From Sphingomonas sp. (lineage in GTDB: Bacteria > Pseudomonadota > Alphaproteobacteria > Sphingomonadales > Sphingomonadaceae): a stretch of 24,080 nt of DNA. The stretch's first letter is position 1, and each line of letters opens with the position of its first letter. Below, one piece after another: positions 15,386 to 23,045 of the stretch. The translations under genes and the position numbers were made by a program. The DNA is taken from assembly GCA_025981625.1 (NCBI GenBank), contig JAICXF010000026.1, positions 1 to 24,080 on the forward strand, written 5' to 3'. Below the pieces are notes generated by a model. The model saw only the letters and a list, made by a program, of their open reading frames with translations. It did no database searches and was not told where the DNA came from.

Positions 15386-16423
15386 GTGAGAGAGCTGTCT
15401 CCCCAGTCGCCGGAAGCCCGCCGCAAGCGCCTTGCAAGCATGCGCGCGGCCTTCGGAACCGAGGTCGAGGAGAAGCTCAAGCCGCGGCTCACTGCCTGGG
15501 AAGTCGTCAAGCGAATCGCCATCGGCGTTTATGCCGACGGCTTCATCCACGCGGGCAATCTCGCCTACATTTCGCTCGTCGCTTTGTTTCCCTTTTTCAT
15601 CGTCGCGGCCGCCGTTGCGCATCTGTTCGGGCAGAGCCAGGACGCGATGCTGACTGTGACCAACATTCTTCGTCGGCTTCCGCCCGACGTCGCCGCCACC
15701 CTCCGCGAACCCATTATGGAAGTGCTGACGGTCCGCACCGGCACGCTACTCTGGCTGGGTGCAATCGTCGGCTTGTGGACGGCGACCAGCTTCATCGAGA
15801 CGATCCGCGACATCCTTCGGCGTGCTTATGGCGTGAAATACTGCTCGCCCTTCTGGGAATATCGCCTCGGCTCGATGCTCGTCATTCTCGGGGCCGTGCT
15901 GCTGATGATGATCGCGTTCGCCGCGAGCGCCATTCTGACCTTCGCGCATCAACTGATCATCCGCTGGTTTCCGCTCGCGCAGGACGTCGCATCGATGCTT
16001 GGCATCTATCGGTTGGTGCCCGCCGCGACCTTGTTCTTCACCTTCTATGTCCTGTTCTACGTCCTTACCCCGTCCCGATACCGAAAGCGCGACTGCCGCA
16101 AGTGGCCGGGCGCGTTGCTGATCACGGCCTGGTGGCTGGTGACGGTAGAGATTCTGCCCGACGTACTGTCCCTCTTCGGAGGGTACAGCCGCACCTACGG
16201 CAGCCTCGCGGGCGTGATGATCTCGCTGATCTTCTTCTTCGTCGTCGGTCTCGGGGTCGTCATTGGCGCCGAGCTCAACGCGGCGCTGGCGGAAACCGGC
16301 GCCACCGCGCTAAAGGGCGAGGTCTATACCGGGCCGTACACCGATCAGTTGGAGGTCGAGGACCCGCAACCCGGAGAGGATGTCGAACCGGTGCTTGTGG
16401 AAAGAGGGGGAGCGCGACTTTGA
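15386..16423 (+). CDS. YihY/BrkB (virulence factor BrkB-type) family inner-membrane protein
   Basis: A 345-residue polytopic membrane protein of the YihY/UPF0761 family. Despite the historical name there is no evidence for ribonuclease BN activity, and its function is unsettled. About six hydrophobic segments are visible, among them GNLAYISLVALFPFFIVAAA, LLWLGAIVGLWTATSFIETI, SMLVILGAVLLMMIAFAASA, LFFTFYVLFYVL and VMISLIFFFVVGLGVVIGAE. The family motif ILRRAYG follows the second, and GGYSRTYGSLAG precedes the last. The tail (about 315-345) is acidic and hydrophilic. The start is GTG 15386, 9 nt after the dnaJ stop; an ATG at codon 19 is possible. Its TGA overlaps the TTG start of fabI. Confidence 0.9.
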   Translation: MRELSPQSPEARRKRLASMRAAFGTEVEEKLKPRLTAWEVVKRIAIGVYADGFIHAGNLAYISLVALFPFFIVAAAVAHLFGQSQDAMLTVTNILRRLPPDVAATLREPIMEVLTVRTGTLLWLGAIVGLWTATSFIETIRDILRRAYGVKYCSPFWEYRLGSMLVILGAVLLMMIAFAASAILTFAHQLIIRWFPLAQDVASMLGIYRLVPAATLFFTFYVLFYVLTPSRYRKRDCRKWPGALLITAWWLVTVEILPDVLSLFGGYSRTYGSLAGVMISLIFFFVVGLGVVIGAELNAALAETGATALKGEVYTGPYTDQLEVEDPQPGEDVEPVLVERGGARL

Positions 16424-17235
16424 CCGGACTGGTGAGTGGTTTGATGGCGGGCAAGCGCGGCCTGGTCATGGGCTTGGCGAACGAGCGTTCCCTCGCCTGG
16501 GGCATCGCCCGGGCGCTTGGCAGCCATGGGGCAGAGCTTGCTTTCTCCTACCAGGGCGAAGCGCTGGAAAGGCGCGTCCGTCCTCTCGCGGCCGAGCTTG
16601 GCTCCGAGCTGCTGGTCGACTGCGATGTCAGCAGCATGGACGCGCTCGATCAGACGTTCGATAATCTGAAGCGGCAATGGGGCGGCCTCGATTTCGTCGT
16701 CCACGCGATCGGCTTTTCGGACAAGAATGAGCTGCGCGGGAAGTTCGTCGACACGTCGATGGACAATTTCCTGATGACCATGAACATCTCGGTCTACAGT
16801 TTCGTCGCCGTGGCGCAGCGCGCGCGCGCCCTGATGGGTCCGGGCGGATCGCTGCTGACGCTCACCTATTACGGCGCCGAGAAGGTGATCCCGCATTACA
16901 ACGTCATGGGGGTCGCCAAGTCGGCGCTCGAGACATCGGTGAAGTATCTGGCGGCGGACCTCGGTCCCGAAGGAATCCGCGTCAACGCCATCTCGGCGGG
17001 GCCGATCAAGACTCTCGCGGCGAGCGGGATCGGGGACTTCCGCTACATCATGAAATGGAACGAATATAATTCGCCGCTGCGCCGCAACGTGACCATCGAG
17101 GACGTCGGCGGCGCAGGGTTATACCTGCTCAGCGACCTCGCGAGCGGCGTCACCGGCGAGATCCACCATGTCGATGCCGGTTACAACGTTGTCGGCATGA
17201 AGGCCGAAGACGCGCCCGATATCTCGACGGTGTGA
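16420..17235 (+). CDS. fabI: Enoyl-[acyl-carrier-protein] reductase (NADH) FabI
   Basis: FabI carries out the final reduction in each fatty-acid elongation cycle and is the triclosan target. The 271-residue product is an SDR-fold protein with GLANERSLAWGIARAL (cofactor loop), SYQGEALERRV, DVSSMDALD, HAIGFSDKNELRG, and the catalytic Tyr150 and Tyr160-x6-Lys167 in TYYGAEKVIPHYNVMGVAK. The end has NAISAGPIKTLAASGI and GEIHHVDAGYNVVGM. The start TTG 16420 is chosen because AGAGGGGGAG lies at proper spacing, MTGL opens homologues, and it overlaps the YihY stop as TTGA. In-frame GTG 16432 and ATG 16444 are alternatives. The acylphosphatase start shares one base with its TGA. Confidence 0.95.
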   Translation: MTGLVSGLMAGKRGLVMGLANERSLAWGIARALGSHGAELAFSYQGEALERRVRPLAAELGSELLVDCDVSSMDALDQTFDNLKRQWGGLDFVVHAIGFSDKNELRGKFVDTSMDNFLMTMNISVYSFVAVAQRARALMGPGGSLLTLTYYGAEKVIPHYNVMGVAKSALETSVKYLAADLGPEGIRVNAISAGPIKTLAASGIGDFRYIMKWNEYNSPLRRNVTIEDVGGAGLYLLSDLASGVTGEIHHVDAGYNVVGMKAEDAPDISTV

Positions 17236-17507
17236 TGAGCATTGCCCGGCACGTCCGCATCAGGGGTCGCGTGCAGGGCGTGTTCTTTCGCGCCTGGGTC
17301 CGAGACGAGGCCCGGTCGATCGGCGTTTGCGGATGGGCGCGCAACTGCAGCGACGGATCGGTCGAGGCGCAGCTGGAAGGTGATTCCGAAGCGATAGAAG
17401 AGTTGATTGCCCTAATGCGGGAGGGGCCGCCTGGCGCTCGCGTTGATGATGTCCAGGTCCAGCAGGCCGACCCGGAGGGCCTCGACCACTTCACCGTAAG
17501 GCATTAG
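17235..17507 (+). CDS. acyP: Acylphosphatase
   Basis: A 90-residue cytosolic enzyme hydrolysing carboxyl-phosphate bonds. The signature GRVQGVFFRAWVRDEA carries catalytic Arg19, and GWARNCSDGSVEAQLEG carries catalytic Asn37. The end, GPPGARVDDVQV, is the usual ferredoxin-like strand. ATG 17235 overlaps the last base of the fabI stop (TGATG), so it is translationally coupled; a GTG one codon earlier is possible but would not change the domain. It appears to close the dnaJ-yihY-fabI-acyP operon. Directly after the stop lies TAGCTA-aa-TAGCTA (17505-17518), a short palindromic direct repeat too weak to call a terminator. Confidence 0.95.
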   Translation: MSIARHVRIRGRVQGVFFRAWVRDEARSIGVCGWARNCSDGSVEAQLEGDSEAIEELIALMREGPPGARVDDVQVQQADPEGLDHFTVRH

Positions 17508-17534
17508 CTAAATAGCTATTCGCGGCCTCTGCTC

Positions 17535-18380
17535 ATGAAGAAGTGGTGGCAAGTGAAGCATAGCCTATCCCTCTTCGGCCTCGCACCGCTTATCGCGGCC
17601 GCCGCTCCGCCGCAGCAGGCCGGCACGCTCCCCTCCGTCCGGATTGCCGATCCGAAATCGCTCGACGGCGTCATCAGATTGGGGTCCTTTCCGGTGAGCG
17701 AGGGCGGAAAGACTCGGGGCGCGGTTTACTGGCGGCTCGACGTTGATCTGCCGCCGCAGATGGTCCTCGTCGCTGTCGAGGTCCCGTACACTCGGCCGCC
17801 GATCCTTCGCCTTCGAGATGGCCGCTGCTTCGACGTCGAGTTTCAGGAGGACGCCGCTTCGAAATCTCATCTGAAGAATGCGCGTGCTCGCGCAATCGAC
17901 TGTCTGGCGCCGCATAAAGATACGACCGGCGACCTAGCTCCTATGCAACATGCCGGTCTGACTTTCATCGGCCGCGCGTGGGACGTCGATGCGTACGCCG
18001 ACCGGCGCACCGGCACCACGGTTCTCTTCGAAGATCGCCAGAAAAGTCCGAAGCCGTTGCTGACGACCTCGATGCGCGTCCTCGCCGTGGGTGGGATGGG
18101 CTGTCCCGATTGTGGAGCGACGAGCGTGCGGCTCTTCGGCTATGTCGGCCACCAGCTGACGATCGCCGACGTCGAGATGAACATCGCCTACTTCGATCAG
18201 GCGGCGAACGGGTCGCGCACCAAAATGGTGTCTTCGCGCTCTGGAGATGTGCTGACCAGCGCCACCGGACAGCGGATCAGTTCCTCGATCCGGCGGACGT
18301 ACTTGATCGCGCGCGCCGGCAGGTCCGCCCAGCTGCGCGCGCCGTGCGTCGATCCGGGCCAGCCTTCGACCTCCTCGTAA
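17535..18380 (+). CDS. Hypothetical exported protein, 3' end antisense to purA
   Basis: Unrecognised. From ATG 17535 it is 281 residues. Residues 1-24 look like a signal peptide (basic [10 protein letters not shown], then [14 protein letters not shown]), giving a probable periplasmic protein. The body is beta-rich ([36 protein letters not shown]) with Cys98, Cys123 and a CxxC at 190-193 (MGCPDCG). After about residue 220 the reading frame runs antisense through the last 184 nt of purA and turns Ser/Arg-rich, so the natural C-terminus is probably extended by loss of a stop. There is no good ribosome site. It starts 27 nt after acyP and may be read with it. Confidence 0.7.
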   Translation: MKKWWQVKHSLSLFGLAPLIAAAAPPQQAGTLPSVRIADPKSLDGVIRLGSFPVSEGGKTRGAVYWRLDVDLPPQMVLVAVEVPYTRPPILRLRDGRCFDVEFQEDAASKSHLKNARARAIDCLAPHKDTTGDLAPMQHAGLTFIGRAWDVDAYADRRTGTTVLFEDRQKSPKPLLTTSMRVLAVGGMGCPDCGATSVRLFGYVGHQLTIADVEMNIAYFDQAANGSRTKMVSSRSGDVLTSATGQRISSSIRRTYLIARAGRSAQLRAPCVDPGQPSTSS

Positions 18381-19486
18381 AGCGCTTCGACCCGCGCCTG
18401 GTCGGCGGCGTGCGGCGGCAGATAGTCTAACCGCTCGCCCCCGATCCGGTAGCCGGTGCAGATCTTCACAGTCTTGAAGCCGTCGAGCACGTCGAGTTTG
18501 GTCAGTGCGACGCCGGTGACGCCGCTGACGGCGACCGCCTGCCGGACCAGCACGGCGTCGAACCAGCCGCACCGCCGCTTGCGTCCGGTAACGGTGCCGA
18601 ACTCGTGTCCCCGTTCGCCGAGCTTCTGGCCGACTTCATTGTCCTGCTCGGTGGGGAAGGGCCCGGAGCCGACGCGCGTGGTGTAAGCCTTGACGATCCC
18701 GAGCACGAAGCCCGCCGCCGAGGGGCCCATACCGGCCCCGGGCGCGATCGCTCCCGCGACGGTGTTCGACGAAGTGACGAATGGATAGGTGCCGTGGTCG
18801 ACGTCGAGCAGCACGCCCTGGGCGCCTTCGAACAGAACCCGACGCCCGCGTCCGCGCGCTTCGTCCAGGTCTCGCCACACCGGCCCCGCGAACGGCAGGA
18901 CGAACCCGGCGATCTCGCGCAATTCGTCGAGCAGCTGCGCACGATCGACCGGCGGCTCCCCGAAACCGGCGCGAAGCGCGTCGTGGTGGGCGCAAAGGCG
19001 ATCGAGCTGCGGCCCCAGGTCGTCGAGGTGAGCGAGGTCGCAAAGGCGGATCGCCCGCCGCCCGACCTTGTCCTCATAGGCGGGGCCGATGCCGCGCCGC
19101 GTCGTGCCGATCTTGCCCGCGCCGGACGCGTCCTCGCGCAGACTGTCGAGATCGCGATGGATTGGCAGGATCAGCGGGCATGTCTCGGCAATGCGCAGGA
19201 TCTCGGGCGTGACCTCGACGCCCTGGTCGCGGATCCGCTCGACCTCGGCCTTGAGCGCCCACGGATCGAGAACGACGCCGTTGCCGATGATCGAGGGCGT
19301 TCCGCGAACGATGCCGCTAGGAAGCAGCGAAAGCTTGTAGGTCTGGTTCCCGACCACCAGCGTGTGGCCGGCGTTGTGGCCGCCCTGGAAGCGCACGACC
19401 ATGTCCGCGCGGCTCGCCAGCCAGTCGACGATCTTGCCCTTGCCTTCGTCGCCCCACTGGCCGCCGATCACGGTCACGTTGCCCAC
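18197..19486 (-). CDS. purA: Adenylosuccinate synthetase PurA
   Basis: GTP-dependent synthesis of adenylosuccinate from IMP and aspartate, the first AMP-specific step of purine synthesis. The 429 residues match the family. The P-loop-like [16 protein letters not shown] with the catalytic Asp is at 8-23, [11 protein letters not shown] with the catalytic His follows, and [43 protein letters not shown], and [15 protein letters not shown] (IMP/GTP sites) are all present. It ends at VRDPFAA. The start is GTG 19486 with aagga just upstream; [15 protein letters not shown] matches homologues. Its 3' end is overlapped antisense by the exported unknown. It diverges from the repeat lipoprotein. Confidence 0.97.
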   Translation of the reverse strand: MGNVTVIGGQWGDEGKGKIVDWLASRADMVVRFQGGHNAGHTLVVGNQTYKLSLLPSGIVRGTPSIIGNGVVLDPWALKAEVERIRDQGVEVTPEILRIAETCPLILPIHRDLDSLREDASGAGKIGTTRRGIGPAYEDKVGRRAIRLCDLAHLDDLGPQLDRLCAHHDALRAGFGEPPVDRAQLLDELREIAGFVLPFAGPVWRDLDEARGRGRRVLFEGAQGVLLDVDHGTYPFVTSSNTVAGAIAPGAGMGPSAAGFVLGIVKAYTTRVGSGPFPTEQDNEVGQKLGERGHEFGTVTGRKRRCGWFDAVLVRQAVAVSGVTGVALTKLDVLDGFKTVKICTGYRIGGERLDYLPPHAADQARVEALYEEVEGWPGSTHGARSWADLPARAIKYVRRIEELIRCPVALVSTSPEREDTILVRDPFAA

Positions 19487-19573
19487 GTTCGTTCCTTATC
19501 CAATGCTCGGCCCGCGGCGGCTCCTACGGAGCCATTTCAGCCGCGTCCACCCAAGCCGGATCGTTGGCGTGGC

Positions 19574-19599
19574 GGAACAGAAATCGGCGGTTGCGCGTA
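19574..19599 (+). promoter_or_regulatory. Possible EcfG-type promoter for the repeat lipoprotein
   Basis: GGAAC (19574-19578), exactly 17 nt, then CGTA (19596-19599). The -35 is a perfect EcfG match and the -10 differs in one base from CGTT. It predicts a transcript start near 19606 and a leader of about 55 nt before the ATG at 19661. Confidence 0.45.
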
Positions 19600-19660
19600 A
19601 TGCAGTACCGCGACGCGGTGCGACCGCGTTCGCGTGGAACGGATAACAGGGGAAGCAGTC

Positions 19661-19933
19661 ATGAAGAAAACCACCATTCTTGCGATCGCCCTCGGGGTTG
19701 GCGCGCTCGCTGCCTGCCATAAGAACCCGCAGCAGCAGGCCGCCGATAATTATGAGGCGAACGCCGACAACACCGCCGACCAGATGGAATCCAACGTCGA
19801 CAATGCCGCGGACAACATGACCGCCGCAACGGGCAATGCAGCGGACGCCATGAAGGCGGCTGCCGACAACAAGTCCGACGCGATGAAGAACGCCGCCGAT
19901 AACACGGCGGATGCGATGAAGAACGGCCAGTAA
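19661..19933 (+). CDS. Small lipoprotein with five 11-residue repeats
   Basis: A 90-residue secreted lipoprotein. The signal peptide MKKTTILAIALGVGALAAC ends in a lipobox, Leu16-Ala-Ala-Cys19, so the mature protein is lipid-anchored, with no Asp at +2 (His20), suggesting outer-membrane sorting. Residues 37-90 are five tandem 11-mers of the pattern N-x-x-D-x-M-x-x-x-x-D: NTADQMESNVD, NAADNMTAATG, NAADAMKAAAD, NKSDAMKNAAD, NTADAMKNGQ. This 11-residue period and Ala/Asp/Asn/Lys composition resemble the helical repeats of group 3 LEA proteins, though no homology is claimed. The start has aggggaagcagtc upstream. It is alone between a candidate EcfG promoter and a clear terminator. Confidence 0.85.
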   Translation: MKKTTILAIALGVGALAACHKNPQQQAADNYEANADNTADQMESNVDNAADNMTAATGNAADAMKAAADNKSDAMKNAADNTADAMKNGQ

Positions 19934-19953
19934 GCCGCACCGCCGGATAAGGG

Positions 19954-19988
19954 AGGGCGCTCCGCGACTGTCGCTGAGCGCCCTTTTT
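19954..19988 (+). terminator. Rho-independent terminator of the repeat lipoprotein gene
   Basis: agggcgctc (19954-19962) pairs perfectly with gagcgccct (19976-19984), with a further gcg/cgc pairing inside the loop, followed by a TTTTT run (19984-19988). It lies 21 nt past the lipoprotein stop. The T-run overlaps the stop codon of the convergent NrtS-like gene, which has no matching T-run on its own strand. Confidence 0.93.
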
Positions 19989-20208
19989 ACTCGCTCCGGA
20001 AGGCCGCGAAGCTACCGTAGCTCGCGACCGCGAACGGCACGAAATAGGTCAGGATCAGCTTCCACCAGACGGGCCAGTGCCCGCTGAGGATTTCGGGACC
20101 CTGGTTGATGCTGTTGAGCACCGTGCCGATGATCAACGCGACAGTGAGCGAGCGCCGGACGCTCCGCCACGCGAAGGTCCGTTTGAGTGCCACCCGGCGC
20201 TCGCTCAT
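19987..20208 (-). CDS. NrtS-like small membrane protein (putative nitrate/nitrite transporter)
   Basis: A 73-residue protein with two predicted membrane helices: SLTVALIIGTVLNSINQG (20-37) and WWKLILTYFVPFAVASYGSFAAF (48-70). The arrangement V-x-G-T-x-L-x-x-I-N-Q-G, a short polar loop, and W-K-x-x-L-T-Y-x-V-P-F-x-V-x-x-x-G matches the NrtS family, whose cyanobacterial member is a described nitrate/nitrite transporter. The basic N-terminus (RRVALKRTFAWRSVRR) is likely cytoplasmic. Whether the bacterial relatives transport nitrate is unproven here, and no nitrate-assimilation gene is in the window. ATG 20208 lies 2 nt past the serA stop, so it is read in the same message. Confidence 0.7.
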   Translation of the reverse strand: MSERRVALKRTFAWRSVRRSLTVALIIGTVLNSINQGPEILSGHWPVWWKLILTYFVPFAVASYGSFAAFRSE

Positions 20209-20210
20209 CG

Positions 20211-21800
20211 TCAGAAGCTCAGCGGGATCGCCTCGCGCACGCCGGGCAACGCCTTGAGCTGTTGCGCGACATCGGCGGTGATCGGATCGTCGACGGCGAC
20301 CAGCGCCACCGCTTCACTTTTTTCTTCGCGCCGGCCCAGATTGAAGGTCGCGATGTTGATGCCGTGCTCGCCGAGCTTGGTGCCGAGGGCACCGATGAAA
20401 CCGGGCGTGTCGGTGTTGACGATATAGATCATCTGCCCGGTCAGCTCCGCCTCGACCGGGATGTCGAAGATTTTTACCAGGCGCGGCGCGCGGTTTCCGA
20501 ACAAGGTGCCCTCGACGCGCCTCGGCCCGTGCGCAGTCCCGACCGTCACCGCGACGAGCGTGTGATAGTCGCCTTCGCCCTCGTTCCGGATTTCGCGGAC
20601 GGCAATTCCGCGTTCCTTCGCGAGATAGGGCGCGTTGACCATGTTCACCGTGTCCGACCAGGTGCGCATCACGCCGGCCAGCACGGCGCCGGTGATCGGC
20701 TTGATGTTGAGCTCGGCCGCCGCGCCCTCGACTTCGACGTCGATCGAGCGAATTTCCGTCCCGGCAATCTGGCCGATGAGACGACCAAGCCGTTCGGCCA
20801 ACCCCATGTAGGGCTTCAGCCGCGGCGCTTCCTCCGCTGACAGGGACGGGACGTTCACCGCGTTGGTGATCCCGCCCAGAAGCAGGAAGTCGCTCATCTG
20901 CTCGGCGACCTGGATGGCGACGTTGACCTGAGCCTCGGTCGTCGAGGCGCCGAGGTGGGGCGTGCAGATCAAGCCCGGAGTCCCGAACAGGGCGTTGTCC
21001 TTCGCCGGCTCCTGAGCGAACACGTCCAGTGCAGCGCCCGCGATATGGCCGCTCTCCAAGCCCTCCTTCAGCGCCGCCTCGTCGATCAGCCCGCCGCGCG
21101 CGCAATTGACGATGCGCACGCCCTTCTTCGTCCTGGCGAGGTTCTCCCGGCTGAGGATATTGCGCGTCTGGTCGGTCAGCGGCGTGTGCAGCGTGATGAA
21201 GTCGGCGCGCGGCAGCAGATCCTCGATTTCGACCTTTTCGACCCCAAGCTCGACCGCCCGCTCGGGCGAAAGGAACGGGTCGTAGGCGATCACCTTCATC
21301 TTCAGCCCGTGCGCGCGATCGGCGACGATCGAACCGATGTTGCCGCAGCCGATGAGCCCCAGCGTCTTGCCGGCGAGCTCGACGCCCATGAAGCGGTTTT
21401 TCTCCCATTTGCCCTGCTGGGTGGATTGGTCGGCCTGCGGGATTTCGCGGGCGAGCGCGAACAGCATGGCGATCGCATGCTCGGCGGTGGTGATCGAATT
21501 GCCAAAGGGCGTGTTCATCACCACGATCCCGCGCGCCGATGCGGCGGGCACGTCGATCGTGTCGACGCCGATCCCGGCTCGGCCGATGACCTTCAGCCTC
21601 GGAAGCGCAGCGTCCATGACGGCCGCCGTAATCTTGGCCGAGCTGCGCGCGGCAATGCCATCGTAGTCATGGACGATCGCCTTCAGTTCGTCGGGGGTCA
21701 GGCCCGGCTTCTCGTCGACGGCGATTCCGCGCTCGCGGAAGATTGCGGCGGCCCGGGGGTCCATCTTGTCGGCGATCAGGACTTTCACTTGTTCGGTCAT
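20211..21800 (-). CDS. serA: D-3-phosphoglycerate dehydrogenase SerA (long form with ACT domain)
   Basis: Oxidises 3-phosphoglycerate to 3-phosphohydroxypyruvate, the first step of serine synthesis. From ATG 21800 it is 529 residues, the long type. The NAD-binding core shows GRAGIGVDTIDVPAA, LGLIGCGNIGSIVADRAHG (Rossmann GxGxxG), NCARGGLIDEAAL with the active Arg, and the catalytic His in TPHLGASTTEAQ. The C-terminal part has the intervening domain (about 325-450) and an ACT serine-sensing domain (IYIVNTDTPGFIGALGTKLG). Start 21800 follows gaggtttaaa, a good ribosome site; an 18-codon upstream extension is translated repeat DNA (WVPAFAGMT) and is rejected. It lies 90 nt behind serC. Confidence 0.96.
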   Translation of the reverse strand: MTEQVKVLIADKMDPRAAAIFRERGIAVDEKPGLTPDELKAIVHDYDGIAARSSAKITAAVMDAALPRLKVIGRAGIGVDTIDVPAASARGIVVMNTPFGNSITTAEHAIAMLFALAREIPQADQSTQQGKWEKNRFMGVELAGKTLGLIGCGNIGSIVADRAHGLKMKVIAYDPFLSPERAVELGVEKVEIEDLLPRADFITLHTPLTDQTRNILSRENLARTKKGVRIVNCARGGLIDEAALKEGLESGHIAGAALDVFAQEPAKDNALFGTPGLICTPHLGASTTEAQVNVAIQVAEQMSDFLLLGGITNAVNVPSLSAEEAPRLKPYMGLAERLGRLIGQIAGTEIRSIDVEVEGAAAELNIKPITGAVLAGVMRTWSDTVNMVNAPYLAKERGIAVREIRNEGEGDYHTLVAVTVGTAHGPRRVEGTLFGNRAPRLVKIFDIPVEAELTGQMIYIVNTDTPGFIGALGTKLGEHGINIATFNLGRREEKSEAVALVAVDDPITADVAQQLKALPGVREAIPLSF

Positions 21801-21809
21801 TTTAAACCT

Positions 21810-21889
21810 CGTCATTCCCGCGAAAGCGGGAACCCAGTCCCGCTCGCGATTCAAAACTTTGCTGGGTCCCCGCTTTCGCGAGGATGACG
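21810..21889. repeat. Long inverted repeat (REP-like element) between serC and serA
   Basis: A 28-nt arm at 21810-21837 (cgtcattcccgcgaaagcgg, then gaacccag) is the inverted complement of 21862-21889 with three mismatches (two C/T, one A/G), all compatible with G-U pairing, around a 24-nt centre. Each arm is itself a small hairpin: ttcccgc-gaaa-gcgggaa on the left, the matching tccccgc-tttc-gcgagga on the right. This GTCATTCCCGCGAAAGCGGGAACCCAG wording is the kind of dispersed intergenic repeat found across proteobacteria. It fills the gap between serC and serA, so an RNA cruciform would form inside the serC-serA transcript. Confidence 0.85.
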
Positions 21890-21890
21890 G

Positions 21891-23045
21891 TCAGGCGCGG
21901 GATTCTTCCCACGCCCAGTCGAGCCACGGGCCGAGCGCCTCGATATCGGCGGTGTCGACCGTGGCGCCGCACCAGATCCTGAGGCCCGGCGGAGCATCGC
22001 GATATCCCGCGATGTCGTAAGCCGCGCCTTCCTTCTCGAGGAGGCCCGCGAAGCTCTTGATGAAGTCGGCGTCGGCGCCCGCGACCGTCAGGCACACGGA
22101 GGTCGTCGACCGGCTTGCCGGATCCGCCGCCAGATGCCCCAGCCAATCACGTTCCTGGACGATCCGGTCGAGCGCGGCGGCGTTGGCGTCGGATCGCTGC
22201 TGGAGCGCCCGCGCACCGCCGATCGACTTCGCCCATTCGAGCGACCAGATGGCGTCCTCGACGGCGAGCATCGACGGAGTGTTGATCGTCTCGCCCCTGA
22301 AAATGCCTTCGGTGAGCTTGCCCTTGGAGACCAGGCGGAACACCTTCGGGAGCGGGCGATCGGGCGTGTAGCTCTCGAGACGTTCGACTGCACGCGGCCC
22401 AAGGATCAGCACCCCGTGGGCGCCCTCGCCGCCGAGCACCTTCTGCCATGAGAAGGTCGCGACATCGATTTTGTCCCACGGCAGATGGTAAGCGAACACC
22501 GCGCTGGTGGCGTCGGCGAAGCTCAGCCCCTCGCGGTCGTCGGCGATCCAGTCGCCATCGGGCACCCGCACCCCGGAGGTCGTGCCGTTCCAGGTGAACA
22601 GCACGTCGTTCGACCAGTCGACTTGCGACAGATCAGGCAGTTGCCCGTAATCGGCGCGGAGGATCGTCGGATCGACCCTCAGCTGCTTCGCGGTGTCGGT
22701 GACCCAGCCCTCCCCGAAGCTTTCCCACGCGAGGGCGGTTACCGGACGCGCGCCGAGCATGGTCCACATCGCCATCTCGAACGCGCCGGTGTCGGAACCG
22801 GGAACGATGCCGATGCGGTGGGTGTCTGGCAGCTCGAGCAGCTCACGCATCAGGTCGATGCAATATTGCAGCCGCGATTTGCCGATCTTCGCGCGATGCG
22901 AGCGGCCGAGCGATTCGGTGGCGAGCTTGGAAGCGCTCCAGCCCGGCGGCTTCGCGCACGGACCGGACGAGAAGAACGGTCGCTTGGGACGGGTAACCGG
23001 CTTGGCCGCGCGCACGTCGGCGCCGGCCGTAACAACTTCAGTCAT
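21891..23045 (-). CDS. serC: Phosphoserine aminotransferase SerC
   Basis: PLP enzyme that transaminates 3-phosphohydroxypyruvate to phosphoserine (and serves in pyridoxine synthesis in many bacteria). From ATG 23045 it is 384 residues, typical of the alphaproteobacterial form. Seen are RPFFSSGPCAKPPGW (25-36), IGIVPGSDTGAFEMAMWTML, the substrate loop VLFTWNGTTSGVRVP, and the PLP Lys202 in ATFSWQKVLGGEGAHG. The start has gaggagag 4 nt upstream; 46 further in-frame codons upstream lack a ribosome site and are leader RNA. serA follows after the inverted repeat. The SD lies in a small hairpin (see the leader entry). Confidence 0.96.
   Translation of the reverse strand: MTEVVTAGADVRAAKPVTRPKRPFFSSGPCAKPPGWSASKLATESLGRSHRAKIGKSRLQYCIDLMRELLELPDTHRIGIVPGSDTGAFEMAMWTMLGARPVTALAWESFGEGWVTDTAKQLRVDPTILRADYGQLPDLSQVDWSNDVLFTWNGTTSGVRVPDGDWIADDREGLSFADATSAVFAYHLPWDKIDVATFSWQKVLGGEGAHGVLILGPRAVERLESYTPDRPLPKVFRLVSKGKLTEGIFRGETINTPSMLAVEDAIWSLEWAKSIGGARALQQRSDANAAALDRIVQERDWLGHLAADPASRSTTSVCLTVAGADADFIKSFAGLLEKEGAAYDIAGYRDAPPGLRIWCGATVDTADIEALGPWLDWAWEESRA

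Noticed and set aside
15775..16419. N-terminal part of a long frame that continues into fabI
   Set aside because: It overlaps YihY out of frame and is Arg-rich; real FabI begins at about 16420.
17505..17518. TAGCTA-aa-TAGCTA as a terminator after acyP
   Set aside because: The pairing is short and AT-rich and no T-run follows.
18605..19600. 331-codon open frame on the plus strand
   Set aside because: Antisense of purA and running into the spacer; no domain or ribosome site.
21801..21854. 18-codon N-terminal extension of serA
   Set aside because: It translates the inverted repeat (WVPAFAGMT). The MTEQVKV start at 21800 has a good ribosome site.
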